A model generated the notes under the pieces. The model did no database searches. It was not told the origin of the DNA and saw only the letters and a program-made list of their open reading frames with translations. A stretch of 64,000 nt of DNA from Sporothrix humicola (Eukaryota > Ascomycota > Sordariomycetes > Ophiostomatales > Ophiostomataceae): contig WNYE01000001.1 of assembly GCA_021396245.1 (NCBI GenBank), forward strand, positions 930,001 through 994,000, in the 5' to 3' direction. Position 1 is the first letter of the stretch; every line of letters begins with the position of its first letter. This document shows, one piece after another, positions 16,715 through 28,492 of the stretch. Position numbers and translations under genes: made by a program.

Positions 16715-19700
16715 TTATACAGCTGGCGCTGCCGTGCCCTCTGGAGCACCATTGGCTGCTTCGCCTGCAGCACCTTCGACAGCCTCGCCTTCGGCTCCCT
16801 CTCCCTCGAGGCCCTCTTCGGCCTCCTCGTACTCTTCTTCTTCCTCTTCCTCTTCGTACTCTTCCTCCTCGTCGCCGCCAATGGGGCCGTTCATACGCTC
16901 CCACACTTCGCGGCGGATCTGGTCGTCCTTGACCTTTCGCGCCCGCTCGACCTCCTCGAAACCGCCCGACTTCTTGAGCTTGCCCTCCTCGACAAAGCCC
17001 GTCAGTTCGCGCAGCAGCGGGTTACCCTTGCGGCTCTCGAGCTCCTTTTGGCGCAGCTTCTCGGCACGTTCAATGGCTTCGAGACGGTTCTCGTGATTGG
17101 GTTGCAGCGCGCGCACCTCGCCCAGGACGCCCTCCTTGGCCGCATTGGGGTCGACAATGCCCGCCGTCTCGCCAATGCTGCGCAGGCCGCGTGAGAGCTG
17201 GCGTGAAATGAGGGACATACCGCCGACAAGACCGCCATTGGGCGATCCGCCGGGGCCGCCGGGGCCATTGGGCGACGCGCCGCCGTTAACGCCCACGTCC
17301 TTCATCTGCTCCTTGGTGGCCTGCTCGACCAGCGCAAACGTCTCGGATGCCTTTTCCAGATCGTCCTGAAGATCGACCAGCAGGTCCTCGGCCAGCTGCA
17401 GCTCGTCGCGGCCCTTGCACACCTCCTCGAGCTCCTTCTCCCAGATCTTGGTCCAGATCGGCTTGTCGCGCTTCATGCCCTCCTCCATCTTAGTGAGGTC
17501 CTTGGCCAGCTGCGTAATGTCCTTGGTGACTAGCTCGAGCTGACGCGGCAGGGGGCGCACGCCGCGGTGCACAACATCCTTGCGCAGGTCTTCCACGAGA
17601 TCTTGCAGATCGTCGACCTTGGTAACCAGCCGGTCCGACTCGGCGCTGAGCTTCTTGCGGCCGGCCGACACAATCGCCTGGCCCTGCCCGCCCTCGAAAT
17701 CGGGGATCGCCGTCTCCGCCACGGCCGTCTTGACATTGGCCGCCTTGTTGCGCAGCGCCGTCATCGAGCTCTCAATGTCCGACTGGAAGTTGGAGTACGT
17801 CTGGCGCAGCACGGCCAGGTCGCGCCGCAGGCTCTGCACCTCGGCCATTTGCTGGTTCGAGAAGCGCTTGCCAATACCGACGCCACCTCGGCTAATGGCA
17901 GAAGCAGGCGCGCTGCCCATGCTCGTCGAGCGCGGCGAGTCGGCCGGCGGCGTCATAGGCTGCACTGGCGCGGCCGCCATGCGGGCCATTTCCTTAGAGG
18001 CTTCTTGCTGGCGGTCCGAGACCCGCTGCAGCGCGGCGCCCTGCTCGTCGACGTTCTGCTTCACTGCTTGCACCATGGACTTGAGCGCGCCGATGCCCTC
18101 GTCGATGTGACGCTTGACCTCGTCCAGAGGCTCAACATTGAGCGCCAGCACCGTGCGGTCCTTGATATCGGCCAGATCGTCGAGCTCGTGGCGCACGCCC
18201 GAAATGGGATCTTGAATATAGATCTCAGGCAGGTCGGCACCGTTCTGCTGCGTGTTCCACGAGAACTTTTCAATAAAGGCCAGCTGCAGCCTGCCAATCG
18301 TGAGTTCGTTGTAGCCCTCGGGCAACACAAACTTTTTGACTTTGGACTTGTACTGCAAGAAGAGTGTGAGTTCTTTAGTGGCAGGCTCGGGTTGGGCGGC
18401 TGGCGTTGGCATGGGCGGTGGTGACGCATCCAACGATGATGGTGGCGGTGCCTGGCCGACAAGGGCAGCCTGTGCAGCGTTGATTGACCGTGCCCGTTCG
18501 CGCAGTTCAGCTTCCGTGCGGGCCTCATTACTGTCCGCGCACCGCCGCACAGGTGAGTCTCCAGAGGTCACGGGCAGTGCAGGCATCAGATCGACAGGCG
18601 GGCCCGTGAGGGTGGCACTCGGCTGCGGGTATTTATCGTCCGGCGTCTTGGCCATGGGGCTGTCGTCGCGGCGCGCCATATCGGTCGAGATGGCGGCAAC
18701 GACCTCCTTGCCCTTGTCGCCGATATCCCGCTCTTCTGACACACGGCCGGGCACGACGCTGCTGCGCATCGGCGAAGAAGACGAGCCGTTCCGGCCCATG
18801 GACGAGTTACTGCGCCCGTTGCGGCCCTGAACGGCACGCATCGACTCGCGTACCTCGCCGCGGCCACGGTTCGGGATAGGCGTCGTTTGCGGCGGCGGCA
18901 TCAGGGGCACGCCGCTTGATATGCTGCCGCCCAGGTGTTTCTGGATGTGGTAAGTCGAGTACCGTCGCGAAGCGCGGCGCTCGAGGTGGTCGCCATTACG
19001 CTGAAGGGCCATGAGTGCGCTCTGCTGCGACTTGGGCGGTGGCGGCGGCGGGAAAGCGTCGATGTTGAGCTCGCCCATGGACGCACTCGTGCCCAGCGAG
19101 TTGGAGCTGCCATCCGGATAAGGTGGCATAACAGGCATCGACTGCATTGTCCCGCTAGACATGCTGGACTGGTCCGAGACCGCGGACCCGCGAGACTGGT
19201 CGCGTGGTGGGATAAAGCGGCGGTTCGGAGAGGAGCTTTTAACATCGTCGCGGCTCGGAGGCAGCTGTGGTGGTTGTTGTTGTTGTTGTTGAGACTGCTG
19301 CGGTTGTTGGTTCTGTTGTTGAGGCTGCGGGAATCCCTGTGGATCTCCGTATCCGCCTTCAATGCTCTCGTTCAACAGCGTCGTCAGGCCGGACCCTGCA
19401 CTCCCAGACGTGCTCAAACTATTCGCACGCGCAGTCAGGGACTCGGTCGAACTGACGGTGGTGCTACTCTCGCGGTCTCGCGCCTGTTTTTGACGAAGCT
19501 TCTGCTGCTTGCGCTTCAGGCCGTGCAGCAGGTTGATGATGATATCGCGGATGCGGGGCAGGTACTTTTCGAGGCTTTCGCTGCTGGCCTCCTGGCTCAG
19601 GGTCGATTCCAGAATGTTGCGCAGCAGTTCGGGCACGTTGCCGAGGTCTGACGTGTCGACATTGATAGCGGTGAAAGCACGGCATGCCATGTTGAATTCG

Positions 19701-20479
19701 TACCCAAGACGCACGTAGACGTCTGACACTTGCGTGTCAGTGGCCTGGCCGCGGGACCATTGCGTCAGGGTCTCGAGCAGCTGTTTTGTCGCGACGAGGA
19801 GGTGGGTGACGCTCTTTTCGATCTGGGAGAGGGGCACGTTTGCGTTGTTGCCTGCGGCGCCGGGGCCGGAGCTGGGGCCGGAGCCACTAGAGGTCTTTCG
19901 GGGAGCCATTAGTTTCTGAAGGACAAGAGAGAAGACAAAACAAGATAGGGCGTGGCAATGTAGATAACGGTTCAAGACACAACGAAAAGAGAACAAGCGC
20001 AAAGTCTGGTGATGATGACGGCAAATACCGTGGCATCAACGCCAGCCAAGCAGAGTGCTCGCTATTTCGCTGGCGCGGCAAATAGTGCGGTGATATAGCA
20101 TGACGTTTCATGTTCAGGCGAAGGAGGAACAACGTCCGCAGGATCGCCGCCAATAAGCGGTCAAGCCCAAAAGGCTCAACCACGTGCAATGATAACGATA
20201 GATCAAGAAAAAAGAGAGATGCACGCGGATACTCACATTTGCTCGTCTTGCTCCGGGAGGGCCGCCAGGAGCACTTCCACCGCCAACAGATCTACTAGAC
20301 GCTGATGGTCGCGCCATGCCTGGCCCGCCCATCCCGCCCATTGCTGGCGACATGGCACGCGAAGGGATATTAGAGGGCATTCCGCCGGGACCGCCAGGAC
20401 CGCCCGGGCCGCCCTGGCCGTTCTCGGCGCCCGGCGACCGCCGCTGCATTTGGCGTTGCATGGGGCCGGGAGCCTGCAT
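16715..20479 (-). CDS. BUD6: Bud6/Aip3 polarity and actin-nucleation cofactor
   Basis: Two exons: 20479..20237 and 19915..16715; 1147 aa. The junction AAT|AAA is in phase and joins a Gly/Pro-rich N-terminus (MQAPGPMQRQ...) to KLMAPRK. The intron is 321 nt, long for this window. Landmarks: a conserved N-terminal helical block with SQIEKSVTHLLVATKQLLE (about 105-190), a Gln-rich and Ser/Pro-rich middle, then the AIP3 domain from about 595 (LTLFLQYKSKVKKFVLPEG, DLADIKDRTVLALNVEPLDE) with a long coiled coil to about 1080, and a Glu/Tyr-rich acidic tail. Yeast Bud6 binds monomeric actin and stimulates formins at polarity sites, working with the polarisome; in filamentous fungi it marks hyphal tips and septa. 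An upstream non-coding or short coding exon cannot be excluded, because a possible acceptor lies just before the start. Confidence 0.93.
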
Positions 20480-22152
20480 CGGCAGTTTGCGTCGTGTCTG
20501 TGTGATTTCTAGAATATATTTTTGTTTGAAGGGCCCGCCGTAGGGGGAATGTGTGTCGAGATTAAGCGCGACCGGCAAGGTTGGCCAGCGCAGACAGGCG
20601 TTGCGTGAGAGAGGAAAAAGGAGGTGTGGTCCGGATCGACGGTTTGAGGTAGAGCGGTTTGGGTTCGTGAAAAAAAGCGGCCGATATAGGCTCTTTTGTC
20701 GTCGACAGGTCGGTTTGAAACAGGACAGGCGGTACGTCTAGATCGAAATGCAAGAAAGCAAGAGCAAACCAACGACGCCGAAAGAAAACGCGAGGCGATG
20801 CAGGTCGTGATTAGTTGAGCTGCGGGGATGCAAAGTCGCCCAACGGATGCGCTTTTCGTACGCAGACAACAGTGACCGCTACGACCGAGATGTGAGCTAT
20901 CGAATCTTCGCGAACGAAAGCAGCACGATGCGTCAGGGCTATATGCGTTGGACGTTGTACAGGAGCAAGTCGGAAGTGAGCTGTCGGATGTTGGGAGTTA
21001 AGGGTTGAGAGTGACAAGGTTGGGAGTTGGGTTTTGCTGGTCGCTGGTTGGTCTGCGATTTCGCGGCCGTTCAAGAGAGGGAGGGCGAAACAGGCAGCTC
21101 CCGTGAGTTCACGCGGTCGAGCAGCGAAACAAACTAAACAACGAAACAGCGTCGGAGCGGAGGGAGGCCAAGGTGAGAGGGTGTCGAATACGAAAGGGGG
21201 CCGCAAGACGAGGTGCCGTTTGTGTTGGGTTTGGTTTTGGTCTGATTTGGTCTGATTTGGTACCAGAAGCGTTTCGTTTGGTTTGGGGAAACGGCGTGAC
21301 CCGCGGGCACCAACAAGGGGCAAGAGCGCACCAAAGCACACACCAAAACACACCAAAAGACAGCAAGGCAAGCACCTTCCACCACTCCTTCCTTGTCCAG
21401 AGTTGTCTTCAGCCCCTGAAAAGCGGGTCTCGTATTGGCCAGTGCGGGCTTGCCACAGAGGGGTGGCTGGGCGGAGCTTGGGCCACGCGGGGATTATGTA
21501 AGTTTTCGGGTTACGGTTTACGTCCAAATCGGGCAGCCGCGCGTGGCGACGACGTTGCGCTGGAAATGCGGCCTGTCACTGTGTTACAGGGGGCCAGGAC
21601 GCTGTACCACGATCGCGAGGGGTACAGCCGCAGATCTAGATGCAGGTTATGTGTTGGGTGTCGTAAAGTTTTGAGCAAATAAAAGAGAGAAATAAGTTCT
21701 TAATTTCTCCAAATACGTAGGTTGGCTGTGAATATTTGTAAGTGTAAATAAATGTGCAAAGGTAAGTAACAGATGGGATCAAACCTGGTTGAAACGAACA
21801 ATAATGTGGAAGAAAAAAAAAAAGAATATTTTGAAAACTCGATGTTTCGTTAATGATTATTTCGTTGAAAATATTTAACGAAACAATCAAAGAGTGAACA
21901 ATACAACTTTGCCCAAGTTAACTTAAATTAAGTAATTAGCAATGGATCCGGCTCTCTACTAATAATCGGCCACTATGAGGGAGTGAAGCATATACGGAGT
22001 AAATACAGCAACTCAAGCATGCCGTTTGTATCAGGTGAAAACAATGCTTCTTATTCATAAGTAGAGATCATCAAAACTATTATAGCAGGTCTTCCAACAC
22101 AAAATGGTATCAATCTATCATAAACCAAACAAAACCATACAGGCCCATCCAC
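20480..22152. other. BUD6 upstream region and monooxygenase 3' flank
   Basis: About 1.7 kb. 20480-21650 is moderately GC-rich with several short overlapping ORFs on both strands that show no motif; it probably holds the BUD6 promoter and leader. 21660-22100 is AT-rich and includes a TACGGAGTA motif at 21993..22001. A short TTTGGTCTGA repeat lies near 21240-21260. Confidence 0.5.
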
Positions 22153-23475
22153 CTACACTACCATCTCCTTGCCCAGACACTTATGGTACACAAAGTAGTA
22201 TGCGCGGACAGCAGCGGCGGCGAAAGGTGCAACAAGAGGCGGTGCGTGGAAGCGGACGTGAGTCGCCAGGACAGACGAAACGACAGACTCGGGGGCGCCG
22301 GGCGTGTAGAACCAGGCCATCAGCAGGTCGTTGGTCAGCTTGGCGACCTTGCTGGTGCGGGCGTACATTTCGGTCTCGTAGTTTTGGATGGCGGCGTCAA
22401 ACTGCTCTGGAGTGGCGGTCTTTCCCGCCTTGTTCGTCTCGAGAATGGCAGCGGCGAGCTTGCGGGCGTCGTCCATGGCGACATTGACACCCTCGCCGGC
22501 AAAGGGCGTCATGAGATGGGCGGAATCGCCAATCAGAGTCAGACCCTGCTGGTGCTTCCACTGGAAGCCGACAGGCAGCATATACAGCGTACGGGGCGTG
22601 GTCTTGCCGGCGGCATACTTGACGCAGTCCTGCAGGCGGGGATCCATATCGGACATGAGCTCGGGGCGCGAGAGCGCGGCGGCCTTGACTTCTTCCAGGT
22701 TGGTCGCGTCGTAGCCACAGGTCTCGGCCCAGTTGTCGGAGCGGGTGCCGTCCGGGCCAACGAGAGGCACATTGGGCGTTTCGCTGCGGCGTGTGCAGAC
22801 ACCGACGTGCAGCGAGCCGTCGCCCATTTGCTGAATGGCCACCTTGCGGCCCTCGGCCTGGACAAAGATGCTGCCGCGATGGACGAGCTTGGACAGCGCC
22901 GGGGCTGTCTTGTCGGCGTCGGGCACGCGCAGCTCCTGCAAGACCATGCCGGAAAACAGAGGCTTCTGGTCGCTGAGGACAGCGCGGACTTTGCTCCATG
23001 CACCGTCGGCGCCGACAATCAGATCGAAGCCAGAGGCGGTTGTGCCATCCGAAAAAGTGATGCTGGAGTTTGTGACCGTCTTGACGTGATGCCCCCACTT
23101 GATCATGCCGTCCGGAAGGCTCTCGGAGAGGATCTGGCGCAGGGCTGAGCGGTCAATCTCCGGGCGCTGGCCCATGAGGTCCTTTTCGCTAGTGGGGGTC
23201 TCGCCCTTGGAGAAGAAGCTGTTGAGATTCTTATCGCAGACAAGCATGTACTCGCCATCGTAGCGGGCGTGCTCCATGAATTTGTCCCAGAGGCCGGCGT
23301 CCTTGAGAGCAGCAAGACCAGTGGCTGTGTGCAAGTCCAGAGTGCCGCCCTGGGAGCGGTAGTTGGGGCTGGCCTCGCCTTCGTAGACAACAGCCTCGAT
23401 ACCACCGAGGTGCAGCAGTCGGGCAAGTGTGCAGCCGGCCGGACCAGCGCCGATAATGGCAATCTTTGGAGACAT
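22153..23475 (-). CDS. TetX-like FAD-dependent monooxygenase
   Basis: 440 aa, no intron. Start is the ATG at 23475, which places the dinucleotide fold at the very N-terminus (IAIIGAGPAGCTLARLL, GxGxxG at 9-14). The DG motif GADGAWSKVR sits near 155, and the GD motif GDSAHLMTPFAGEGVN, which binds the FAD ribityl/pyrophosphate, near 315. Together these define a class A flavoprotein aromatic hydroxylase of the TetX/salicylate-hydroxylase type, needing NAD(P)H and O2. The length is typical. A C-terminal hydrophobic helix (APFAAAAVRAYYFV) may contact membrane or substrate. Neighbouring genes are not biosynthetic, so the substrate is open; fungal members hydroxylate diverse phenolics or polyketides. 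A 10-G run lies at 23521..23530, just upstream of the start. Confidence 0.92.
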   Translation of the reverse strand: MSPKIAIIGAGPAGCTLARLLHLGGIEAVVYEGEASPNYRSQGGTLDLHTATGLAALKDAGLWDKFMEHARYDGEYMLVCDKNLNSFFSKGETPTSEKDLMGQRPEIDRSALRQILSESLPDGMIKWGHHVKTVTNSSITFSDGTTASGFDLIVGADGAWSKVRAVLSDQKPLFSGMVLQELRVPDADKTAPALSKLVHRGSIFVQAEGRKVAIQQMGDGSLHVGVCTRRSETPNVPLVGPDGTRSDNWAETCGYDATNLEEVKAAALSRPELMSDMDPRLQDCVKYAAGKTTPRTLYMLPVGFQWKHQQGLTLIGDSAHLMTPFAGEGVNVAMDDARKLAAAILETNKAGKTATPEQFDAAIQNYETEMYARTSKVAKLTNDLLMAWFYTPGAPESVVSSVLATHVRFHAPPLVAPFAAAAVRAYYFVYHKCLGKEMVV

Positions 23476-25820
23476 TGTGAAGATGAGTTGTGGAGAGAAA
23501 ATGAGGAAGAAGAGAAAGAAGGGGGGGGGGAGAGGGTTGGGCTGGTTTATATGAAGACGGGCAGACAGGCTGCTCGTATTGTCTTTTTCAGGGATGGTGT
23601 TGGTGGCTTTTGTCAACTATCGTGTTAGTTGAGGCTAGTGTTGTTCTGTTGGAAACTGTTGCGAATGTCTCTTGGCGGTCTGATCTTTCCATCTTGACAA
23701 AGGAGGGCGTGAGCCGTCCTTTTATGTTTTTTGAAAGTAGGGGAAACTCGAATGAGCAGCTTTCTCACTCTCTTCGTTTCTTCTTCTTCAAAAATATGGA
23801 CAAACATCATGCCTGCGGCTGAACTTGTAAAGACCGATCTTGACGAGGCTTTGATCCACATAGATTTTGGTACCCTCTCGGAGTCAGCCATTAAGAGGTC
23901 GACCATTGGGTTCCACACGATGAAGGGGCCTAAAAACCAACCCTCATAGGGCTGTTAGATATTTCTTTGTTTGGAAGGATTGGCAACGGGCGAAACGGCC
24001 AGGCCGAAAATTGCGCCGTAATAATACCTGCTTATTATCCTAGCATCGTAACTGCCAGTGGTTGCATAGCACGCGCTGTATCATGTTAGGACAGCCTGTA
24101 GGATTCTGTGGGTGTTTTGAGGGTGTTCTTCGTCCGTCTAGCGGCATTGGATGGAGGAAATAAACGAGAAAAACGAAGGGAATAACAAAATAAGCTCAAA
24201 AACGTGAGATGGGTTGACGTCGACTGCTAAGCCGCCTTCAATTCGCATTCTTTTCCCCGATAAAGCAAGAGCGCAGTTGGTGGCAGGTTCGCAACCAAGG
24301 AAGGGACGACCGAGTTGAACGGCTCAAACCGCTGTAAACGAGAACGATGCCCCACTCATTCTTACTGTCTGCATCCTTCCCTCCTGTCAGAGGAGCGAAT
24401 CGGCAGGCCGACGGGGATTACAGGCGATTCCAAGACGATTCCAGGGGGTTACGGTGATCTTGCTCCATTCGCGAGAGACACTTGGAGCGGCTGTTGGTTG
24501 GGCCGACCGGAGTTTTGGCGTTGGCCTTGCAGATGACAGATAAAGTCCGGTCCTGTACAACGGCCATTAGCGGGGAAAAGAAGGGGTTTAGCGGGGAGTA
24601 GCCTGCAATTTAGCGAATGAATAGCGAGCAACCAGGAGAATTAGGGAGAAACAAGCATTCAAAGGCCGATTTTCAGCATTGACAGCCTCCCGTTAGCGTC
24701 TAGGCCAGTCCGTGTCGTCCAGATATCCCCGACTTTCACCTTGAAGACCCTCGACTTTCGATACTTCTCACAGATTTAAGATTTTGCAAAACTGGGATGA
24801 CCCGCAAGGCTGCATGGAGCCGGCCGTTCTTGTCCCAGTCAGAGTCACTCGCCGTGCCGCCATCTGGAATCTTGCTGTGCCGGCCGGGTCGTGATCGTTT
24901 AGAAGCTGTCGAAGGACCGTTTCGTCGTGATTTCGCTCTATTTCGCGCTTTTGTGACACGCGAGGCTGTACATCGTGAGAATATTTCACGATGGGTTAGG
25001 TATATCGACAAAGCTCGGAATGGCGAAGGGGCGATATAGGGAGAGGACAAGGGATGAATGGCACAACAGTGTTGTGGGTGAACGTTACAGTCGAATGCGA
25101 GAACGACGAGATGACAAAACACGAGATAGAAAGACCACGAGAAGTCATGTTTGCAAGTTTTAAATGGTGCAGCCTACAAGAAGAATAAAAATAAAGAACG
25201 GGTGTGTGAGCACACAGGTCCACCATCTCCAATCTGGCCACAGCCTTGTCTTCTACGGCTTGATCGTACCAGAGACTTGGAATCAAAAGCTTATTCTGTG
25301 GATGCATCTGACGTGCAGAGGCCGGAAGCGCGGAGTCGCGGATAAAGCAGGAGGAGAAGGCAAGGAAAGATGACGCCAACTATAGGATGGCACAAAAAGA
25401 AAAGGCGGGAATGGTGCGAATTGTCAGCCTTGCGTCCGTGTGGGTTGGAAGTCATACATGCTTCACGGTGCTTAAAATGCCCGAATATGGCTTGGCAGCC
25501 AGCCTTGGCAGCAGTTTGTTTTTTAATCCATTTTATCCCCGAATCGGCCTGAGTTACGAACTATCCATGGAGATACGTCAAGGTTAGAGATGGTTGATTT
25601 TGTCGCAGTGGTGCTTGTATGTGAGATCAATAGGTTGTATTGTTTGTTGCATGCCTCCCTCCGAAACAAGACATCATCAAAAATGTAGATATGGCAAGAA
25701 TTCGAAGTCCAAATGTATTCCGACAGCATAATAAAGTACAAGAAAAGCTAAAAATAAACAGGGAATAAAGTGACAAAGAGCCAAGACAAAATATGACGAA
25801 AAGCGAGGCCGTAACTCTGT
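23476..25820. other. 2.3-kb intergenic region with no supported gene
   Basis: Holds the promoter of the FAD monooxygenase and the 3' flank of the BTB gene. ORFs of 60-130 codons occur on both strands but have no domain, no ortholog-like motif and no intron logic. No tRNA fold was found; a GGTTCGCAACC near 24285 lacks a matching A-box. Confidence 0.5.
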
Positions 25821-27638
25821 TCATCCCCCCAGGAACCCCCGTTGCTGGTTGCGTGCCAGCTCCGAGCTCATGGCGTCCAGCTTGACACCCACCAGCACAC
25901 ACTCGACTGCACTCTTGCCGTTCTTGACGCTCTGGATGCGCAGCCGCCACAGACCCGTCTTGATGGTCCACGCGGTGCCTGCACTACCGCCAGGAACGGC
26001 TGTAGCCTCGCCGCTTAGCGCGGCATAGTCGACCCGCCGGCGCTTTCTTGACGGACCAGGCTCGCCGCCAGCTGTTGGTGACAGGATGGCGTCTGTCGTG
26101 TTGTCATCGTCCACCACCGTCTCTGGCAGCGCAAACGGCTTGCCGTCCAGAGTAATGGCTGTCTCCGGCTCGAGAACCACTCTGACAAGGTCGTCGCTGA
26201 GGGGCGTGTTCCCGGGCGAGGGGGGCTGGCTGCTGGCGCCGCCTTTGCTCATGAGTAGGCCGAGCGGCTGTGTGGTAGGCGGCAGGTTGAGCTTTGTGGC
26301 AATGACCTCGAACAAACGGGCAATGCGGATCTTGGTGTCCCTGAAAAACTCGGCGCGTGTACCATGGCGGCCGCCGCTGCCTGGCCCGGGTGTGGGTGAT
26401 GCTACCGACGAGAGGGATGGAGGGAAGAAGTGCAGCTTGGTGTTTTCGCTGCCAATTTCGAGGACAAGCTCGGCCGGTTTGTCGTCGACAAATGGCCGCG
26501 CATAGTTCACCCATCCCGCCAGAGGGTCTATGAGAGTGGGCTCGTTGGCGACAGAGATGCCTGATTTCAAGACATCCTCGACGCGCAGGGCCATTTCGTA
26601 CCGCAGGCGTGCCTGGTTGTAGGTCAAAGAGTGCGGGATCAGTTTCTGTTCGAGACCCTTGAAGTTAAAGTAGCGGCAGTCGCGTAGCAGTGTTTGCCGG
26701 TGCGTCTCGTCGCGGATATTGACGGGGTAGCCGCGAAGCAGATGCAGCAGCTCCTCAAACGTGTCGGCCGACCGGCCGGGCACGGCTGGTGGCAGGATAG
26801 AGGGTGGGCGGATCAGGTTTTCACGGTTGAGGCCAGGGAACAGGTCGTCGGGGCTGCTGAAGAAGATGGCAAAGCCCAGCGAAAAGTAGTTGGGCAGGTT
26901 GCCCGGGTCCTGGAACAGGTCGCGCGGGATCTGGAACTCGCGGTGGCCGATGGACATGAAGATGGACTCGTCGTAGAGCTGGGAGATGAGGCGCGGCAGA
27001 GAATAAAACTGGGCATCGGCAAAAAGCCGCACAAAATGTGTGCCGTCGCGCGGCTGGACGTGATACCCTTGCAAGTGAAGCGAAATGTCGCGGAAGGTGG
27101 CCGGGTCACGGTCAATGTAGAGCGTGCGGATGGCTGAGCCCACATCCTCGGGGCCGACACCATGTGCTTCGGCCGTCTTGATCTGGCACTCAAAGTACTG
27201 GGAAAAGTAAGACGGCGCGTCCGACGAGAGCGATGCACCCGACAGCTTGAAGAGCTCGCAGCCGATCTGGATGGGGAACACGCGCTCGTGGGGCAGGATG
27301 TTGGGGATACGGGCGGCCATCTGCACGGCCGATTCGGTCAATCGTGGCGCCGAAATTGCATTGCGAGGAGGAGCTGTAGGTGGTGGCGCTGCCTGTGGGT
27401 TGTTGGATGGCCGGCCGGCTGTTGTCGACGAAGCAGCCGAGTTTGTTCCTGATGGAGGAAAGTTGGGCAGCTGGGCTGTCAAAGGATGGCTGCCGTTGCC
27501 GTTACCACCACCATTTTGGCCGTTGTTGGGAACAGGAGTATTGGCCGGGACGGGCGTCGCCACGGACCCTGGCGTGGGGTGGCCAGTCGACATGGACCCG
27601 GCCCGTGGTGTCGGGTTGCCGCTGCCGATTGACGACAT
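25821..27638 (-). CDS. Tandem BTB/POZ (T1-type) domain protein
   Basis: 605 aa, no intron. The ATG at 27638 is preferred; the frame extends further only to a TTG. The N-terminal ~110 residues are Gly/Pro/Ser/Asn-rich and disordered. A first BTB fold starts near 119 (FPIQIGCELFKLSGASL, then YIDRDPATFRDISLHLQGY), and a second similar module follows (REFQIPRDLF...FELL.LLRGYPVNIRDE). This layout resembles the yeast YLR108C/YDR132C group and Whi2-related BTB proteins. The C-terminal part is beta-rich with disordered inserts and a KRRR basic patch near SRKRRRVDYA. BTB domains dimerise or bind cullin or other partners; the partner here is unknown. Confidence 0.85.
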   Translation of the reverse strand: MSSIGSGNPTPRAGSMSTGHPTPGSVATPVPANTPVPNNGQNGGGNGNGSHPLTAQLPNFPPSGTNSAASSTTAGRPSNNPQAAPPPTAPPRNAISAPRLTESAVQMAARIPNILPHERVFPIQIGCELFKLSGASLSSDAPSYFSQYFECQIKTAEAHGVGPEDVGSAIRTLYIDRDPATFRDISLHLQGYHVQPRDGTHFVRLFADAQFYSLPRLISQLYDESIFMSIGHREFQIPRDLFQDPGNLPNYFSLGFAIFFSSPDDLFPGLNRENLIRPPSILPPAVPGRSADTFEELLHLLRGYPVNIRDETHRQTLLRDCRYFNFKGLEQKLIPHSLTYNQARLRYEMALRVEDVLKSGISVANEPTLIDPLAGWVNYARPFVDDKPAELVLEIGSENTKLHFFPPSLSSVASPTPGPGSGGRHGTRAEFFRDTKIRIARLFEVIATKLNLPPTTQPLGLLMSKGGASSQPPSPGNTPLSDDLVRVVLEPETAITLDGKPFALPETVVDDDNTTDAILSPTAGGEPGPSRKRRRVDYAALSGEATAVPGGSAGTAWTIKTGLWRLRIQSVKNGKSAVECVLVGVKLDAMSSELARNQQRGFLGG

Positions 27639-28492
27639 TGTGAAGGAGGAGGGGAGGAGTAGGAGGAGGTCGTGGTTGGAGAAAAGGAGTGGATTCAAGT
27701 CTGGATTTCGAAAGTCTTGTCGGGAACGATTCGTCTTTAATTAGGCGCAAAGGTGGCCGTCGAACACTGCTGGATGGCGCCCGTGGCGAAGAAGCATCGC
27801 CTTGGACACAGGCGCATGCGCACGCGTGCGTTTTGATGATATCGTGGGAGTCGCTGCAGAAGACTGGAGTTTGTTGTTGGATGTCGCCTCAGCCGCGCCT
27901 GCTCGTATTAACTTTTTTTAACCGTCTGCCTCGTCTTACGGCCACCGATAGGGAAAACTGGAAAAGGGAAGGAGGTTCGATGAGACGCGGGAGTGAGGCG
28001 CGATGGGGTAAGCGCACACAGGAGGTGGCCCAGAGGAATTGGCGCTAGTCCTGTTTCGGAATGGCGTATTGCGGGTTCGGGAAACTTAAAAGTGGTGGAA
28101 GGAGCGGCCCTGGCTGCTGGTAGAGGTTCTGGGAGACATCTCAGATAATACAGCTCTGGAGGGCGGAGTAATTCACGGCGTATTACGGAGTAATTCAGCA
28201 CGTTGCGAAAGGCTGGACCACAGAAATCGTGAGAACCAATCTAATAAAGGAACACGCTAGGCGTTGTAGACTTTCCAAATACAAAAGAGAACGAGACCGA
28301 AACAGGGTGTAGAGACAGAAAATATCTAAAACAAAAACCGCTAATATCCTCCAAGAAAACCATTCACATAAACCCAATAATCGTTGAAATAAGAAAAGAA
28401 AGAAAACAAGGAAGGTAAACTGGACATGACAGGCGCAGGAAAGTGTAGAAAGACTAGCAAATGGTATCGTAGGTCGTCGCCGTTGTTCTACA
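27639..28492. other. BTB gene upstream region
   Basis: About 0.85 kb. Includes two copies of a CGGAGTAATTCA element at 28164 and 28186, 22 bp apart (see findings). No gene is supported. Confidence 0.5.
28164..28197. repeat. Short direct repeat carrying TACGGAGTAATTCA
   Basis: cggagtaattca occurs at 28164..28175 and again at 28186..28197, separated by a 22-bp period; the second copy is preceded by ta. Similar tacggagta motifs stand at 2150 and 21993. It could be a protein-binding site or the remnant of a small repeat. Confidence 0.6.

Noticed and set aside
17567..18424. 285-codon plus-strand ORF inside BUD6
   Set aside because: Antisense shadow of the AIP3 coding frame, Arg/Leu-rich without motifs.
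20811..21690. ORFs of 70-240 codons on both strands upstream of BUD6
   Set aside because: Several overlap in all frames, none shows a motif; more likely promoter and leader sequence.
23625..23918. 97-codon minus ORF upstream of the FAD monooxygenase
   Set aside because: No signature, basic random-like composition; no support beyond being open.
24280..24300. tRNA B-box-like GGTTCGCAACC
   Set aside because: No A-box at a proper distance and no cloverleaf could be formed around it.
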